In this document: positions 51,625 to 59,418 of the stretch, in pieces | How the letters are laid out: each line of letters starts with the position of its first letter | Numbering within the stretch: the stretch's first letter is position 1 | Assembly (NCBI GenBank): GCA_004020645.1 | Contig: SAQL01000003.1 | Coordinates: 124,001 to 188,000 of the forward strand | Length of the DNA: 64,000 nucleotides | Reading direction: 5' to 3' | Origin: Mesorhizobium sp. | GTDB lineage: Bacteria; Pseudomonadota; Alphaproteobacteria; Rhizobiales; Rhizobiaceae | Notes under the pieces: generated by a model | Told to the model about the DNA's origin: nothing | Seen by the model: only the letters and a program-made list of their open reading frames with translations | Database searches by the model: none | Made by a program: the position numbers and the translations under genes

Positions 51625-51645
51625 CTATCCTCCTGGGGAGGATAG
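51625..51645. promoter_or_regulatory. RcnR/NreA-type operator, CTATCCTCC-TGG-GGAGGATAG
   Basis: A perfect 9-bp inverted repeat with a 3-bp centre containing GGGG begins 9 bp upstream of the repressor start. CsoR/RcnR proteins bind G-tracts flanked by short inverted repeats. The right arm also supplies the Shine-Dalgarno-like AGGATAGG on the minus strand, so binding would block expression directly. Confidence 0.8.
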
Positions 51646-51752
51646 AGTCAAGACGACAGCGAGTTCACAGCGATCGCCCGGCGCGCTATTCAGCACCTGT
51701 TCAGGCCGCATATGAAACGATTGCCGTCATGAACTGCGCGTGAGGTCTGCTG

Positions 51753-52088
51753 ATGCTGAAATGTCTATTCCTTGCTGGTGCCTTCGGTCTGATCGCCTCG
51801 TCCGCCCTTGCCGATCCCGATAAGGACGAGAGCGGCAAGGGCTCCTACCGTATTTGGGACCGCCGTGACGGCGACAGGCACCCCGATTGGCTAGAACGCG
51901 ACTGGGACGATCACGGGCGCTACTCCTACCGGATTCCCCGCGGGCATTTGCCTCCGCCGGGACGCTGCCGTGTATGGTTCGACGACCGCCCGGCTGGCCA
52001 TCAGCCTCCTCCGATGAGCTGTCGGCAGGCGCAGCGATTGGCTTACCGATATGGCGGCCGGGTGATCTGGGGCGGTGAGCGGTACTAG
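51753..52088 (+). CDS. small secreted protein with PPG-C-W-x-P/DRP-GHQPPP motif
   Basis: This 111-aa protein has a signal peptide (LKCLFLAGAFGLIASSALA). A charged Asp/Arg/Trp-rich middle (IWDRRDGDRHPDWLERDWDD) and a C-terminal block IPRGHLPPPGRCRVWFDDRP plus GHQPPPMSC follow. This block recurs in secreted proteins of many Gram-negatives without known activity. The ATG at 51753 has GAGG 8 bp upstream. It is divergent from the metal-repressor operon and shares its control region, so a periplasmic role in metal homeostasis (RcnB-like) is possible. Confidence 0.7.
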   Translation: MLKCLFLAGAFGLIASSALADPDKDESGKGSYRIWDRRDGDRHPDWLERDWDDHGRYSYRIPRGHLPPPGRCRVWFDDRPAGHQPPPMSCRQAQRLAYRYGGRVIWGGERY

Positions 52089-52342
52089 GCCCGCGTCGAC
52101 ATTCCACCAAGGCCGTCATGTGAAAGCATATCGTTTCGGGAGGGCTCCACCCGCTAGAGGTCAGCTTCCCAGACGAAACCAGCCGGCATCTGATCCGGTT
52201 GGCAAAGCCTGCTTGTGGCGCTGCCTGTGCATTCCGGCAGTCGGCTCAGACAGCAAGATTCCACCCTTTCGCGACGGCGAAGATGGCGCCTTCTGAAAAA
52301 TCTTCGTTTTCTGGCAGGCACCTTTGGCGTCCGCACGCAAGC

Positions 52343-52726
52343 TTAGGAGAAAGCGCCGGCGGCCACCGGGGTACTATTCACAAACGACTGCAACAGGAGA
52401 TTCCAATCGGCGTCTTCCAATCCGCTGTCGCCCTCGTTGAGCAACCACCGAAGGTGCTCGGCCTTGGCAGCGCAATCCTCGATGCTTTCGACCGCAAATC
52501 GAAGCATCTCGTCCCGCGCATGCTCTTCCTGGGCAAGGAGCTCGTTCAGTCGCATCTCGAGCCGCGCTGAAAACCGACTTTCCGTCTCGCACTCGACGAG
52601 ACGCCGACACAGACGCTCCACCTGCTCTCTCAGCTGACGATGCCGTAGAAGTATCGTTGTGAGCGGCCTTTCAGTGATAGGATCCTCAATGCGTTCACCA
52701 TTAAACGTTATTACAGCCAGAGCCAT
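52343..52726 (-). CDS. small helical protein, paralogue of the gene at 45949
   Basis: This 127-aa soluble protein begins MALAVITFNGERIEDPITER and has long charged helices. It ends with CAAKAEHLRWLLNEGDSGL and DWNLLLQSF, shared with the protein at 45949. The start ATG 52726 is chosen because AAGGAGG lies 9 bp upstream; a further ATG at 52735 overlaps that site. Its middle (residues 30-90) has no counterpart domain. Function unknown. Confidence 0.65.
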   Translation of the reverse strand: MALAVITFNGERIEDPITERPLTTILLRHRQLREQVERLCRRLVECETESRFSARLEMRLNELLAQEEHARDEMLRFAVESIEDCAAKAEHLRWLLNEGDSGLEDADWNLLLQSFVNSTPVAAGAFS

Positions 52727-52970
52727 ATCGCGCATCCTCCTTGTGGGGTGAGAAGCTACGTTGGGCGTCCCTCGCCCGCTCCAAGGAAATGATTTCGGCC
52801 ATGTTCCTTCCCAAAATCAATCAGTTGTACGCTTCATCCGGGGGCGCACGTCCAAAGCTTGGAAGCGCGTTTCGTAGTTGCATTGAGTTGATAAAAACGT
52901 TGATTGAGGACGAAGGCACGATAGGATACGAAGCCTAGCGAAACGGAACGAAACTAGAGCCTGTAAGTCA

Positions 52971-54581
52971 TTGTTTAGGAACGGAAAGTTATTTCTCCCT
53001 CCGCCGAGAGACGGGAGTGATTTCAAAGAATTATTCAAACGATTGGCGGCGGCGGGTGCGGGTCGGCCGTTGGGCAAAGACGGGTTTCCTGCGGGCCCAT
53101 GGACGCCCGAGCTTCTTGCAGAGGCGATTTCACGGATTGATTCCAACCGGGCTGGGGTCGATCTGCGAACGGTGCAGCTTTGGTTTCAAGAGAACGAGAA
53201 GGGAATTAGCACTGCCAACATTCGTTGGCTGGCGAGGATTTTTGGATGCGAAGATCCGGTCGCAACTAGCGAATGGCAGATGGAGCTCAGTGCGGCGCAA
53301 TCGCGGTTATCGGCCAAGAGACGAGAATGGAAGAGGGCCGGAAGCAGCGTTGCACAGGAGATTCCAGATACGGCACTGACTGCGACCTTCGATGACAAGA
53401 CAGATTCGCCGGCAGAGCTGACACGGGATACTGACGCCAAGGAGCCGAGGCGGAGTTTTAGTTTGGCGAGGAAATCGGAGGCGTTTTTTAGTCACGGATC
53501 TCCCCTGAATTTACCGGCGTCGGTGTTTGCCGGCATGACCGCCCTCGGCTTTTTGTCGTACATCATTGGTATCCACAACGTCACCTACGAGCGAGCGGAC
53601 GGGCTCGTTAAGCAGGTTGGATTCCTTTGGGCCGCAAATTGGACACTCGACTTTATGGTGTTCTTACCGCTGTTTTTCTTCTTCGTTATAGAGCTGCTGG
53701 TCTTCTGGAAAAGTGAAGGGCGCAGAAAGCTCGCAGCGCAGGGCGATGATATGGAAAGCGACGACGCCTGGTTGCGCAACGTTGACGCTTCCTCGTACAC
53801 ATATTGGTCGGTTTTTCTGATTTGCTTGCTGTTCGCGGGTCTTTTTCAATGGATCGGCGTGTCCTTGATCCCGTTGATGAAGGGCGGTGGCAACTATGCC
53901 GTGGATTGGGGAAAAATAGCTCTTGTGCGTCCTGAGGTCATATCTGTCCCCGAGACAGTCATTTTTACGGGGCTCGCTTACCTATACATGTGCCTGGTGT
54001 TTTATCTTTTCTTCGCAGGTCTCATTTTGCTCTATACGGTTGTTCATGATCTTTGGAGAATTGGATTGAAGAAGCTGCCGCATGTTGATTATCAGCAAGA
54101 GCTCAATGAAGCCGGCCTCACAGTGATGCGTGGGGTTTTTCGGTGTACTGTTTTGGGGGTTCTGGTCGCCATATGGATGAAGGTCCAAAGCTCTTATCTG
54201 GTATCCAGTGGGGAGAATATTGTGGTGTGGTTGGTCGGCGATATGTCTTCGATGTTCCAAGGTCGCGATGATGTGAGCACCGGGTTCCACTATCGTATGC
54301 CGACGCATTACAGCAGCCTTCTTATCGTTATTTCGACCTGTTTTGTATTTCTGTATGGCTCCATCCGATTAAGTGTCGGAGGTCGATTTCATGCGCCTTT
54401 GTGGAAGATGTCGGCGGTCGTGGCGTTACTTGTTGTTAGCTACTTGTTGATCGATGCGTTTGCCGGCTTTTCCACCCTTCTGGCCATTTCAGTGCCAGTC
54501 GCACTATACGGCCTGTTCGATCCAGGATTAGCCCGCCGCTGGCGAGCGAGCGAGTTGGGAAACAATCAGAGTGTTTCATAG
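52971..54581 (+). CDS. multi-pass membrane protein with HTH-like N-terminus, RcgA-like putative transporter
   Basis: This 536-aa protein has a soluble N-terminal domain of about 175 residues with a helix-turn-helix-like pattern (LRTVQLWFQENEKGISTANI, IRWLARIFGCED) and then 8-9 hydrophobic segments (FAGMTALGFLSYIIGIHNVT, FMVFLPLFFFFVIELLVFW, VFLICLLFAGLFQWIGVSLI). It starts with TTG 52971; no good ribosome site is visible. It overlaps the hydrolase gene by 11 bp. The pair resembles RcgA (putative transporter) and RcgR (putative quorum-lactone hydrolase) of quorum-regulated repABC plasmids, recalled from memory and not checked. Its base composition is visibly more AT-rich than its neighbours. 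Confidence 0.6.
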   Translation: MFRNGKLFLPPPRDGSDFKELFKRLAAAGAGRPLGKDGFPAGPWTPELLAEAISRIDSNRAGVDLRTVQLWFQENEKGISTANIRWLARIFGCEDPVATSEWQMELSAAQSRLSAKRREWKRAGSSVAQEIPDTALTATFDDKTDSPAELTRDTDAKEPRRSFSLARKSEAFFSHGSPLNLPASVFAGMTALGFLSYIIGIHNVTYERADGLVKQVGFLWAANWTLDFMVFLPLFFFFVIELLVFWKSEGRRKLAAQGDDMESDDAWLRNVDASSYTYWSVFLICLLFAGLFQWIGVSLIPLMKGGGNYAVDWGKIALVRPEVISVPETVIFTGLAYLYMCLVFYLFFAGLILLYTVVHDLWRIGLKKLPHVDYQQELNEAGLTVMRGVFRCTVLGVLVAIWMKVQSSYLVSSGENIVVWLVGDMSSMFQGRDDVSTGFHYRMPTHYSSLLIVISTCFVFLYGSIRLSVGGRFHAPLWKMSAVVALLVVSYLLIDAFAGFSTLLAISVPVALYGLFDPGLARRWRASELGNNQSVS

Positions 54582-55578
54582 TTGGCTCGATCGTTGGGAC
54601 GAACGCCGGGCCCTTCGCGGAGAGGAAGGGAAGAAACCAACGGATTTCGTCCTTGACGCGGAACGCGCCTTTCCAGGTGCGAAGAAGATAACAAGTATCG
54701 AGGAATTCTGTGCCCTTGCGGACCAAGCCGTGGCTGATCCAGCCTTTTTCGATGAGCCGAGTGTGAGTGATCAGGGTTTTGAAAGGCAAGACGGGTGGCT
54801 CAAATTTCCATCGGACATTTCTACTGATATCGAACAGAACAATGTCGTCTCGGCGAAAATCACAGAAAGCGAGTCGTTCGATCAGGCGATGGTGATTTTT
54901 CACCATTGGAATGCAAGCGCCCGGAATCGTCAGATTGCCAACTTTTTCTCGCAGCGTGGCATCACGGTTGTCGAGATTGCTATGCCTTATCACTTCGAAC
55001 GCAGCCGTCCCGGCTCCGTGCACGCCGACTATATGCTTAGCCCTAATCTCGGTCGAACGATCCAATCTGTAAGGCAGGCAGTGTTGGATGGGCGAAAACT
55101 CATACGTTGGTTGAAAAGCGAAGGCTATCGAGAGATTTCGGTTCTCGGAATGAGCTTAGGTTCCTGGGTTGCGGCCATAGTCGCGGCACACGACTTGGCT
55201 GTGTCAAAAGCCTCGTTGTTTCTGACGGCCGGGAGTCTAGCGGATATGGTTTGGACGGGCCGGGCGACACGATCGATACGCGATAGCCTTGAACCTGAGA
55301 TTGAGCTGACCGATCTCAGAAGGGTCTGGGGTCCACTTAACTTGGAGAATTACGCGCATAGTTTGGCACGGCCTGATCTCGATCTTCAGGTTGAGTTGGC
55401 TAAGAGAGACAAAGTGGTGTTGCCAGAGCTATCGGAAAGATTCATGCAGAGGCTGAAGGACGCCGGGGCTAGGCCAAATATTTTGGAATTAAACTGTGGT
55501 CACTATTCGCTCGCCATGCCGCCTTACATTTTGTTGGCCGGTTTGAGCTTGAAGCGGTTACTAAGGCGCGGCCGTTGA
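54571..55578 (+). CDS. alpha/beta-hydrolase-fold protein, RcgR-like putative lactone hydrolase
   Basis: This 335-aa protein has a nucleophile elbow ISVLGMSLGSWVAAIVAAHD (GxSxG) at about residues 190-209 and an upstream oxyanion-type block MVIFHHWNASARNRQ. A late His (LNCGHYSLAMPPY) could complete a Ser-His-Asp triad. The N-terminal 100 residues are not part of the fold. Start GTG 54571 lies inside the end of the membrane-protein gene. A secreted signal is absent, so it acts in the cytoplasm. AHL hydrolysis is a hypothesis from the RcgA/RcgR resemblance; other esters are equally possible. Confidence 0.65.
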   Translation: MFHSWLDRWDERRALRGEEGKKPTDFVLDAERAFPGAKKITSIEEFCALADQAVADPAFFDEPSVSDQGFERQDGWLKFPSDISTDIEQNNVVSAKITESESFDQAMVIFHHWNASARNRQIANFFSQRGITVVEIAMPYHFERSRPGSVHADYMLSPNLGRTIQSVRQAVLDGRKLIRWLKSEGYREISVLGMSLGSWVAAIVAAHDLAVSKASLFLTAGSLADMVWTGRATRSIRDSLEPEIELTDLRRVWGPLNLENYAHSLARPDLDLQVELAKRDKVVLPELSERFMQRLKDAGARPNILELNCGHYSLAMPPYILLAGLSLKRLLRRGR

Positions 55579-55739
55579 GCGGTTTCTGTCGTCTGCTGAC
55601 AAGTCGGCCCGGCGAGCATGAATTTGGCGTTGGCCGGTCAGTGGGGGAGCGACAACGTCGCAGACGTGAACAATTCGGCCGGTTTTTTGCCGGTCCGGAC
55701 GCGGCGATTGGCTGGTATCTATTGGACGGGAACAGTTCC

Positions 55740-55961
55740 CTAGCGGCCAAAAAATTTCATGCCGGCGCAACGGCGGCAAGGCTCAGCTGCGTATCCCACA
55801 CCGTTCTTGATCACGGCGGCGTCGCGATCATTTTCGAGCGCCTGCAGCCCGACGCCGTGACACGATACGCAAGGCACGCTGCCTTGCTGATCCTTGCCAA
55901 GTTCAGCGGCCCACCATTGGAGTTCCCGACGCTGCCTTCGGGTCAAACTGTCCGGTGTCAT
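55740..55961 (-). CDS. small zinc-knuckle-like protein
   Basis: This 73-aa protein has two CxxC pairs, VPCVSCHGVG and EPCRRCAGMK, like the zinc fingers of DnaJ. The basic N-terminus MTPDSLTRRQRRELQWW is helical. The ATG at 55961 overlaps the stop of the secreted-protein gene (ATGA), making a three-gene operon. Function unknown. Confidence 0.65.
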   Translation of the reverse strand: MTPDSLTRRQRRELQWWAAELGKDQQGSVPCVSCHGVGLQALENDRDAAVIKNGVGYAAEPCRRCAGMKFFGR

Positions 55962-56440
55962 CCCTTTGGCATTCCCGCCGATTCGGGAAGGCAAAAAACG
56001 CCTTGCGTGATCGAAAGCACGACCCCTCCTTTCGGTTCGACAATGGCACCCGTCCAGGCTTGCGAGTAAGTGCGGCTCGCATCGACCGCCGTCAACCACA
56101 GGACGCGGTTGTCCGCCAGCTCGACTTTCACCTCCGCCTGCAGGGGACTGTCATTGACCGTCTGCCGGTAGTGACGCTTGATCTTCACCGTCCCGTCGGG
56201 AAACAGCGCGCGGTTATTTTCATATTCGATCTCGAACTTCACACCGCCTGCATCGCCGTTTTTGCAAGTCCCGTCTCGCTCACAGATCGTGCGGGCCGTC
56301 GCTTCGCACGTCCAATTATACCCTGACTGCCACATCGGATTGCCTGCCTGCGCAAACGTGAATCCGGGCACCAGCAGAGTGATGATCGCTGCGGGGGCGA
56401 TCGCACGCATTCGAAAGAGTGAAACGCTGTCATTGTTCAT
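55958..56440 (-). CDS. secreted protein of unknown function
   Basis: This 160-aa protein has a signal peptide (RAIAPAAIITLLVPGFTFAQ) and a beta-rich mature domain with four cysteines (WTCEATARTICERDGTCKN, VFCLPES). The ATG at 56440 has GGAAG upstream and overlaps the preceding gene by 4 bp. It belongs to the operon led by the gene at 56640. No family recognised. Confidence 0.65.
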   Translation of the reverse strand: MNNDSVSLFRMRAIAPAAIITLLVPGFTFAQAGNPMWQSGYNWTCEATARTICERDGTCKNGDAGGVKFEIEYENNRALFPDGTVKIKRHYRQTVNDSPLQAEVKVELADNRVLWLTAVDASRTYSQAWTGAIVEPKGGVVLSITQGVFCLPESAGMPKG

Positions 56441-56640
56441 CGTTCTTCCGGCCCGTTTACCTCAGTCGTCGGCGTGACCAGCAACGGCCCTTGTCGCCGA
56501 TGAAATCCAGTGCTGGCGCTGTTCTGATAGAACGCCAGCGTCATCGCTGCCACATGCAACGCAGCGTCAATCCCCTCGCGCCCTGCGCGTTCGCGCAGTT
56601 CCTCAAAATACATGTCCGCGATCTGTTGGGCGTCGCTCAT
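56437..56640 (-). CDS. small hypothetical protein, first gene of a three-gene operon
   Basis: This 67-aa soluble protein (MSDAQQIADMYFEELRERAG, IDAALHVAAMTLAFYQNSAS) is helical. The GTTAAAGTATCAAC motif lies 8 bp upstream of its start, so its promoter is probably controlled together with virB. Its stop overlaps the next start. Function unknown; overlap and motif support that it is real. Confidence 0.6.
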   Translation of the reverse strand: MSDAQQIADMYFEELRERAGREGIDAALHVAAMTLAFYQNSASTGFHRRQGPLLVTPTTEVNGPEER

Positions 56641-56648
56641 GCAGCGAT

Positions 56649-56662
56649 GTTAAAGTATCAAC
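56649..56662. promoter_or_regulatory. GTTAAAGTATCAAC motif
   Basis: This is one of four copies of the 14-bp near-palindrome, here in the plus orientation just upstream of the small-gene operon starting at 56640. It differs from the copy at 58872 by one base. Confidence 0.6.
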
Positions 56663-56840
56663 TCCTTTGTCGCTAGAGGGGAAAGGCGGGCTCTGCCCCC
56701 TCTCCCCAAAAAGGCGAAAAACGGCATCCCCCCATTCTTCCTCCGCGGCTTCGCCGACTCCGTGCAGGACCGGCTGCGGATCCGCATGCGAGAATCTTGC
56801 GCCGGCCCTTCGGGTGAGTGGTCCCCCTACCGGTTTTCGC

Positions 56841-57054
56841 CTTACAGTCACGATCCTGAGCGGCACGCGCGCCGACTGGATCAAGAACAACGTGAACGTT
56901 GGCGACAGCTTTTACGTGGAAGGCCGGGTTGGCAAACTCGTCCAACGAAAAGGACGGCAAGACGGTCTACACGACCGATGTTATCGCGGCGATATTCACC
57001 CGCGTCCATCCTCGCTCCGAAGCGAATGACAACACTGACGACAGCGACGAATAG
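56841..57054 (+). pseudogene. truncated, frameshifted single-stranded DNA-binding protein gene
   Basis: TVTILSGTRADWIKNNVNVG and DSFYVEGRVG in one frame continue in another as NSSNEKDGKTVYTTDVIAAI and end EANDNTDDSDE at 57054. The intact ssb at 59504 reads TVTVFDDQAAWIKDNVSKG, then EGRVSNSSYEKDGETVYTTD. So this copy lost its first half and carries a frameshift near 56935. It marks a duplication of a plasmid ssb. Confidence 0.8.
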
Positions 57055-57434
57055 TTAAAGACAGGGGCGGCGAAAGCCGCCCTCCCCTGTGCAGCGAAGG
57101 CGATCGGCCGGGAACGGATGCGCCGACAGTGCAAAGCCGAGCCGCCTCGGCGGCACCGCGTATTCCGAGGTTGTCGGCAATCATGTTTTTACTTTAATTT
57201 ATGCGTCGTGCCGCTTACCGTGGCAAATCATCGAATCGTAGGAGAACTGATAGGCAAAAAGAAAACCCGGCGCGAAGGCCGGATTTCCTAGAGGTCGTAG
57301 CTAGAACGGAACGCCAATTCCGTCGAATTGCCACCAAAACAAGATGGCAAAATCTAGCTGCTTCCCCTGACAGTCGCAACAGGAAAATGCGCTTTCGCGC
57401 CACGGATTTTCTTTGCCGGAAGCAAGGGAAAGAC
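57055..57434. other. 380-bp non-coding region with hairpins and a GTTAAAGTA-like motif
   Basis: The region holds GGGCGGC-GAAA-GCCGCCC (57065-57082, a GNRA-loop hairpin). It also holds the degenerate motif copy at 57185-57198 (minus strand ATTAAAGTAAAAAC) and the minus-strand terminator described next. No convincing gene was seen. Confidence 0.5.
57252..57300 (-). ncRNA. candidate short antisense RNA with rho-independent terminator
   Basis: On the minus strand CCGGC-CTTCGC-GCCGG (57267-57282) is followed by GTTTTCTTTTT, a convincing intrinsic terminator. No minus-strand gene ends here: the next gene on that side reads plus. Upstream on the minus strand TAGCTACGACC resembles the start of the ctRNA before repC (TGCTACGAAACG). 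This suggests a small counter-transcribed RNA of about 40-50 nt controlling the downstream winged-helix gene. The promoter is only weakly supported. Confidence 0.4.
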
Positions 57435-58190
57435 GTGGTGACTATACACACCGAAATGGCCCAGTGGCTTGCCGACATCACGACGGTCAAGCAGATCGAC
57501 CACTATCTGGCGCTGGTCTGGCGAGGGCACGCTGAGGGCGCCTTGAGGGACCAGGAGGCGCAAGAGCTCAGCGAGGCCGCGCACTCGCGGCGCTCCCTGC
57601 TGAAAGTGGCGCGCGAAGCCCGGTTGCCGCCGGCGCGCACCTACTTTCCGCAGCGTCCGAAATCCAAGCAGTCGCGCCACCAAGCGGCGAGCGGGTCGCG
57701 CTGCCCCGTCCGATGGGCGAGGAAACGGCGCTTGGGCGATATGGCCGCCCTACCTCCAAATGTGCGGGATCGCTTCACGGAGGGTGAACGGGCCGTACTT
57801 TATATTGTCGCCTCAGATTGCCGTCAGCACGGCTCTTGCGGATCGAGCGTCAAGGAGATCGGCCACCGCGCCGGCGTCGGCGCCACCACCGTCCGCAATG
57901 CGCTGCGCCGGGCCCGCCATCTTGGCCTGCTCGACATCACAGACCGCCCGCAATGGCGCGCCAGGCATCTGCCGAACCTGGTAAAAATCCAGTGCCGGCG
58001 CTGGCTCGCATGGCTCAAAAAATTTCGGCCGAACCTCGGCCTTAAATTTTATCCGACTGGGTTCAAAAAAGCGGCGTCCTCAGGAACCTTCGGCAATAAA
58101 CAGAAGGGCGGACAGCCTTCTTACAGCCGGGCGGATGGCCCTTCGGGCCGCTTTCAGCGGTTTGCTAGACGCAAACCACCGTCCGGCTGA
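57435..58190 (+). CDS. winged-helix DNA-binding protein of plasmid backbone
   Basis: The central part reads LPPNVRDRFTEGERAVLYIV, then a helix-turn-helix (SVKEIGHRAGVGATTVRNAL) and DITDRPQWRARHLPNLVKI, a family often found on rhizobial plasmids. An N-terminal segment of about 100 residues and a Lys/Arg/Ser-rich tail flank it. The start is uncertain: GTG 57435 has GGGAAAG upstream, ATG 57456 is next. In-frame sequence reaches back to 57201 without support. It could regulate transfer or assist replication. It converges on the XRE regulator gene. Confidence 0.6.
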   Translation: MVTIHTEMAQWLADITTVKQIDHYLALVWRGHAEGALRDQEAQELSEAAHSRRSLLKVAREARLPPARTYFPQRPKSKQSRHQAASGSRCPVRWARKRRLGDMAALPPNVRDRFTEGERAVLYIVASDCRQHGSCGSSVKEIGHRAGVGATTVRNALRRARHLGLLDITDRPQWRARHLPNLVKIQCRRWLAWLKKFRPNLGLKFYPTGFKKAASSGTFGNKQKGGQPSYSRADGPSGRFQRFARRKPPSG

Positions 58191-58293
58191 CGGCTCGGAC
58201 GCCTAACCCAATCAGTCCGCACCTAGTCGAACCGTCGCAAAGGGGGCTTTTGAACAAGCCTGCCGGAGCCGCTTGCGCCCGGCAAGGCAAAAA

Positions 58294-58824
58294 TCAGCGC
58301 TTGGGGACGCGGCCGAGGAGCAGAGCGGCCGTCGGCACGCCAAGCCCTTTGGCGATCATGCCGATTATCGCCAGGGTCAGGTTCTGTTGCCCTTGCTCGA
58401 TCTTGTAATAGGTGACGGTCGAGATGCCGATCAGGTCGGCAACATCCTTCTTCATCATGTCCTTGCGGCTGCGGAAGCCATTTATCGCGCGCGCGATGTT
58501 GTCCTTGATCTGTTGGACGTCGAGTCGCTTCATCGATGGCTCCAGGACTGCCGCCGGCAGCAGCAATTCAGCGACGCTGATTTCAAGGGCCCGTGCAAAT
58601 AACGCGACCGTCGCGAGTGTCAGGTTCTGCTCCTGGCGCATCGTCAAATAGTAGGTCCGGTAGGAGAACTCCTTTTCGCTGGCCAAGCTCTTGATCAGCG
58701 CCACGAAATCTCGATTCGAGAGATTGCGCCGCTGTCGTTCTTCTTCGAGTTTTGCCGCTATTTGCGCCTGCATCGCATCGCGCTCTGGGTTGTCCAAAAC
58801 GTTTCTCGGATCGTATTTTTCCAC
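58294..58824 (-). CDS. transcriptional regulator with two tandem XRE helix-turn-helix domains
   Basis: This 176-aa protein carries two HTH units: residues about 20-90 (LSNRDFVALIKSLASEKEFS, LTLATVALFARALEISVAEL) and about 105-172 (MKKDVADLIGISTVTYYKIE, LTLAIIGMIAKGLGVPTAAL). A single chain with two Cro/CI-type units could bind both halves of a near-palindrome. It starts with GTG 58824. GTTAAAGTATAAAC lies 48 bp upstream, between it and the divergent secreted-protein gene, so it probably regulates itself and, through copies of the motif, virB and the 56.6-kb operon. Confidence 0.8.
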   Translation of the reverse strand: MEKYDPRNVLDNPERDAMQAQIAAKLEEERQRRNLSNRDFVALIKSLASEKEFSYRTYYLTMRQEQNLTLATVALFARALEISVAELLLPAAVLEPSMKRLDVQQIKDNIARAINGFRSRKDMMKKDVADLIGISTVTYYKIEQGQQNLTLAIIGMIAKGLGVPTAALLLGRVPKR

Positions 58825-58871
58825 CGCCGTCCAACCCCATACAAACCTCCTTTCGCGGCCGCAAGAAATAA

Positions 58872-58885
58872 GTTAAAGTATAAAC
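58872..58885. promoter_or_regulatory. GTTAAAGTATAAAC motif in the XRE divergent promoter
   Basis: This is the best-conserved copy of the 14-bp motif, lying between the tandem-HTH regulator (start 58824, minus) and the secreted-protein gene (start 58912, plus). Confidence 0.65.
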
Positions 58886-58911
58886 TGCGACACCCGTGAA
58901 AGGAGCTCCTT

Positions 58912-59418
58912 TTGACCAAATCTCTGCTCTATGCGGCCGCCATTGCGGCTGGCTCCCTTTACGCCAGCAGCGCGCCGGCATCCGAATGGGGCTGTCAGGT
59001 ACTGCTGTGCGTTTCCGGGAACTGGCAAGCCACCCCAAGCTGCCACCCGCCAATGTACCGGCTCCTCGCCGCCATGAAGCGTCCGGGTTTCTCGTGGCCG
59101 ACGTGTCCCGCCGCGAGTTCCTCTGCGGCGCGGAAAGACGTCTATGACGACTGCCCGGAAGGTTGGACCGTCGGCTACAGCGACGTCGGGCACGACGGCA
59201 ACCGCTCAAAACCAAACATCTGCGAGAAGCGCGAGAATCTGTGCTTCAACCATCGCAACGCCAGGCCAATCTTCAAGCCAGTCACCAACCGGCGTGACGG
59301 CGACAGTTGCCAGAAGACCATCAGCATGCCGCGGCCGGTGCGGTCAAAGCCTTGGTACGTCGAGTACACCGACGCCAAGGGCTCGAGGCAGCGGGCCTGG
59401 TTCAATCTCAACATCTGA
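58912..59418 (+). CDS. secreted cysteine-rich plasmid protein
   Basis: This 168-aa protein has a signal peptide (SLLYAAAIAAGSLYASSAPA) and a mature start SEWGCQVLLCVSGNW. About eight cysteines include PSCHPPMYRLLAAM, FSWPTCPAA, DDCPEGW and ICEKRENLC. This family is often seen next to conjugation genes in plasmids and ICEs, without known activity. It starts with TTG 58912 behind AAGGAG. It is divergent from the XRE regulator with the motif in between. Confidence 0.7.
   Translation: MTKSLLYAAAIAAGSLYASSAPASEWGCQVLLCVSGNWQATPSCHPPMYRLLAAMKRPGFSWPTCPAASSSAARKDVYDDCPEGWTVGYSDVGHDGNRSKPNICEKRENLCFNHRNARPIFKPVTNRRDGDSCQKTISMPRPVRSKPWYVEYTDAKGSRQRAWFNLNI

Noticed and set aside
52075-52296. Plus-strand 73-codon frame after the secreted protein gene
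   Set aside because: It overlaps the preceding gene out of frame, lacks a ribosome site, and has no recognisable pattern.
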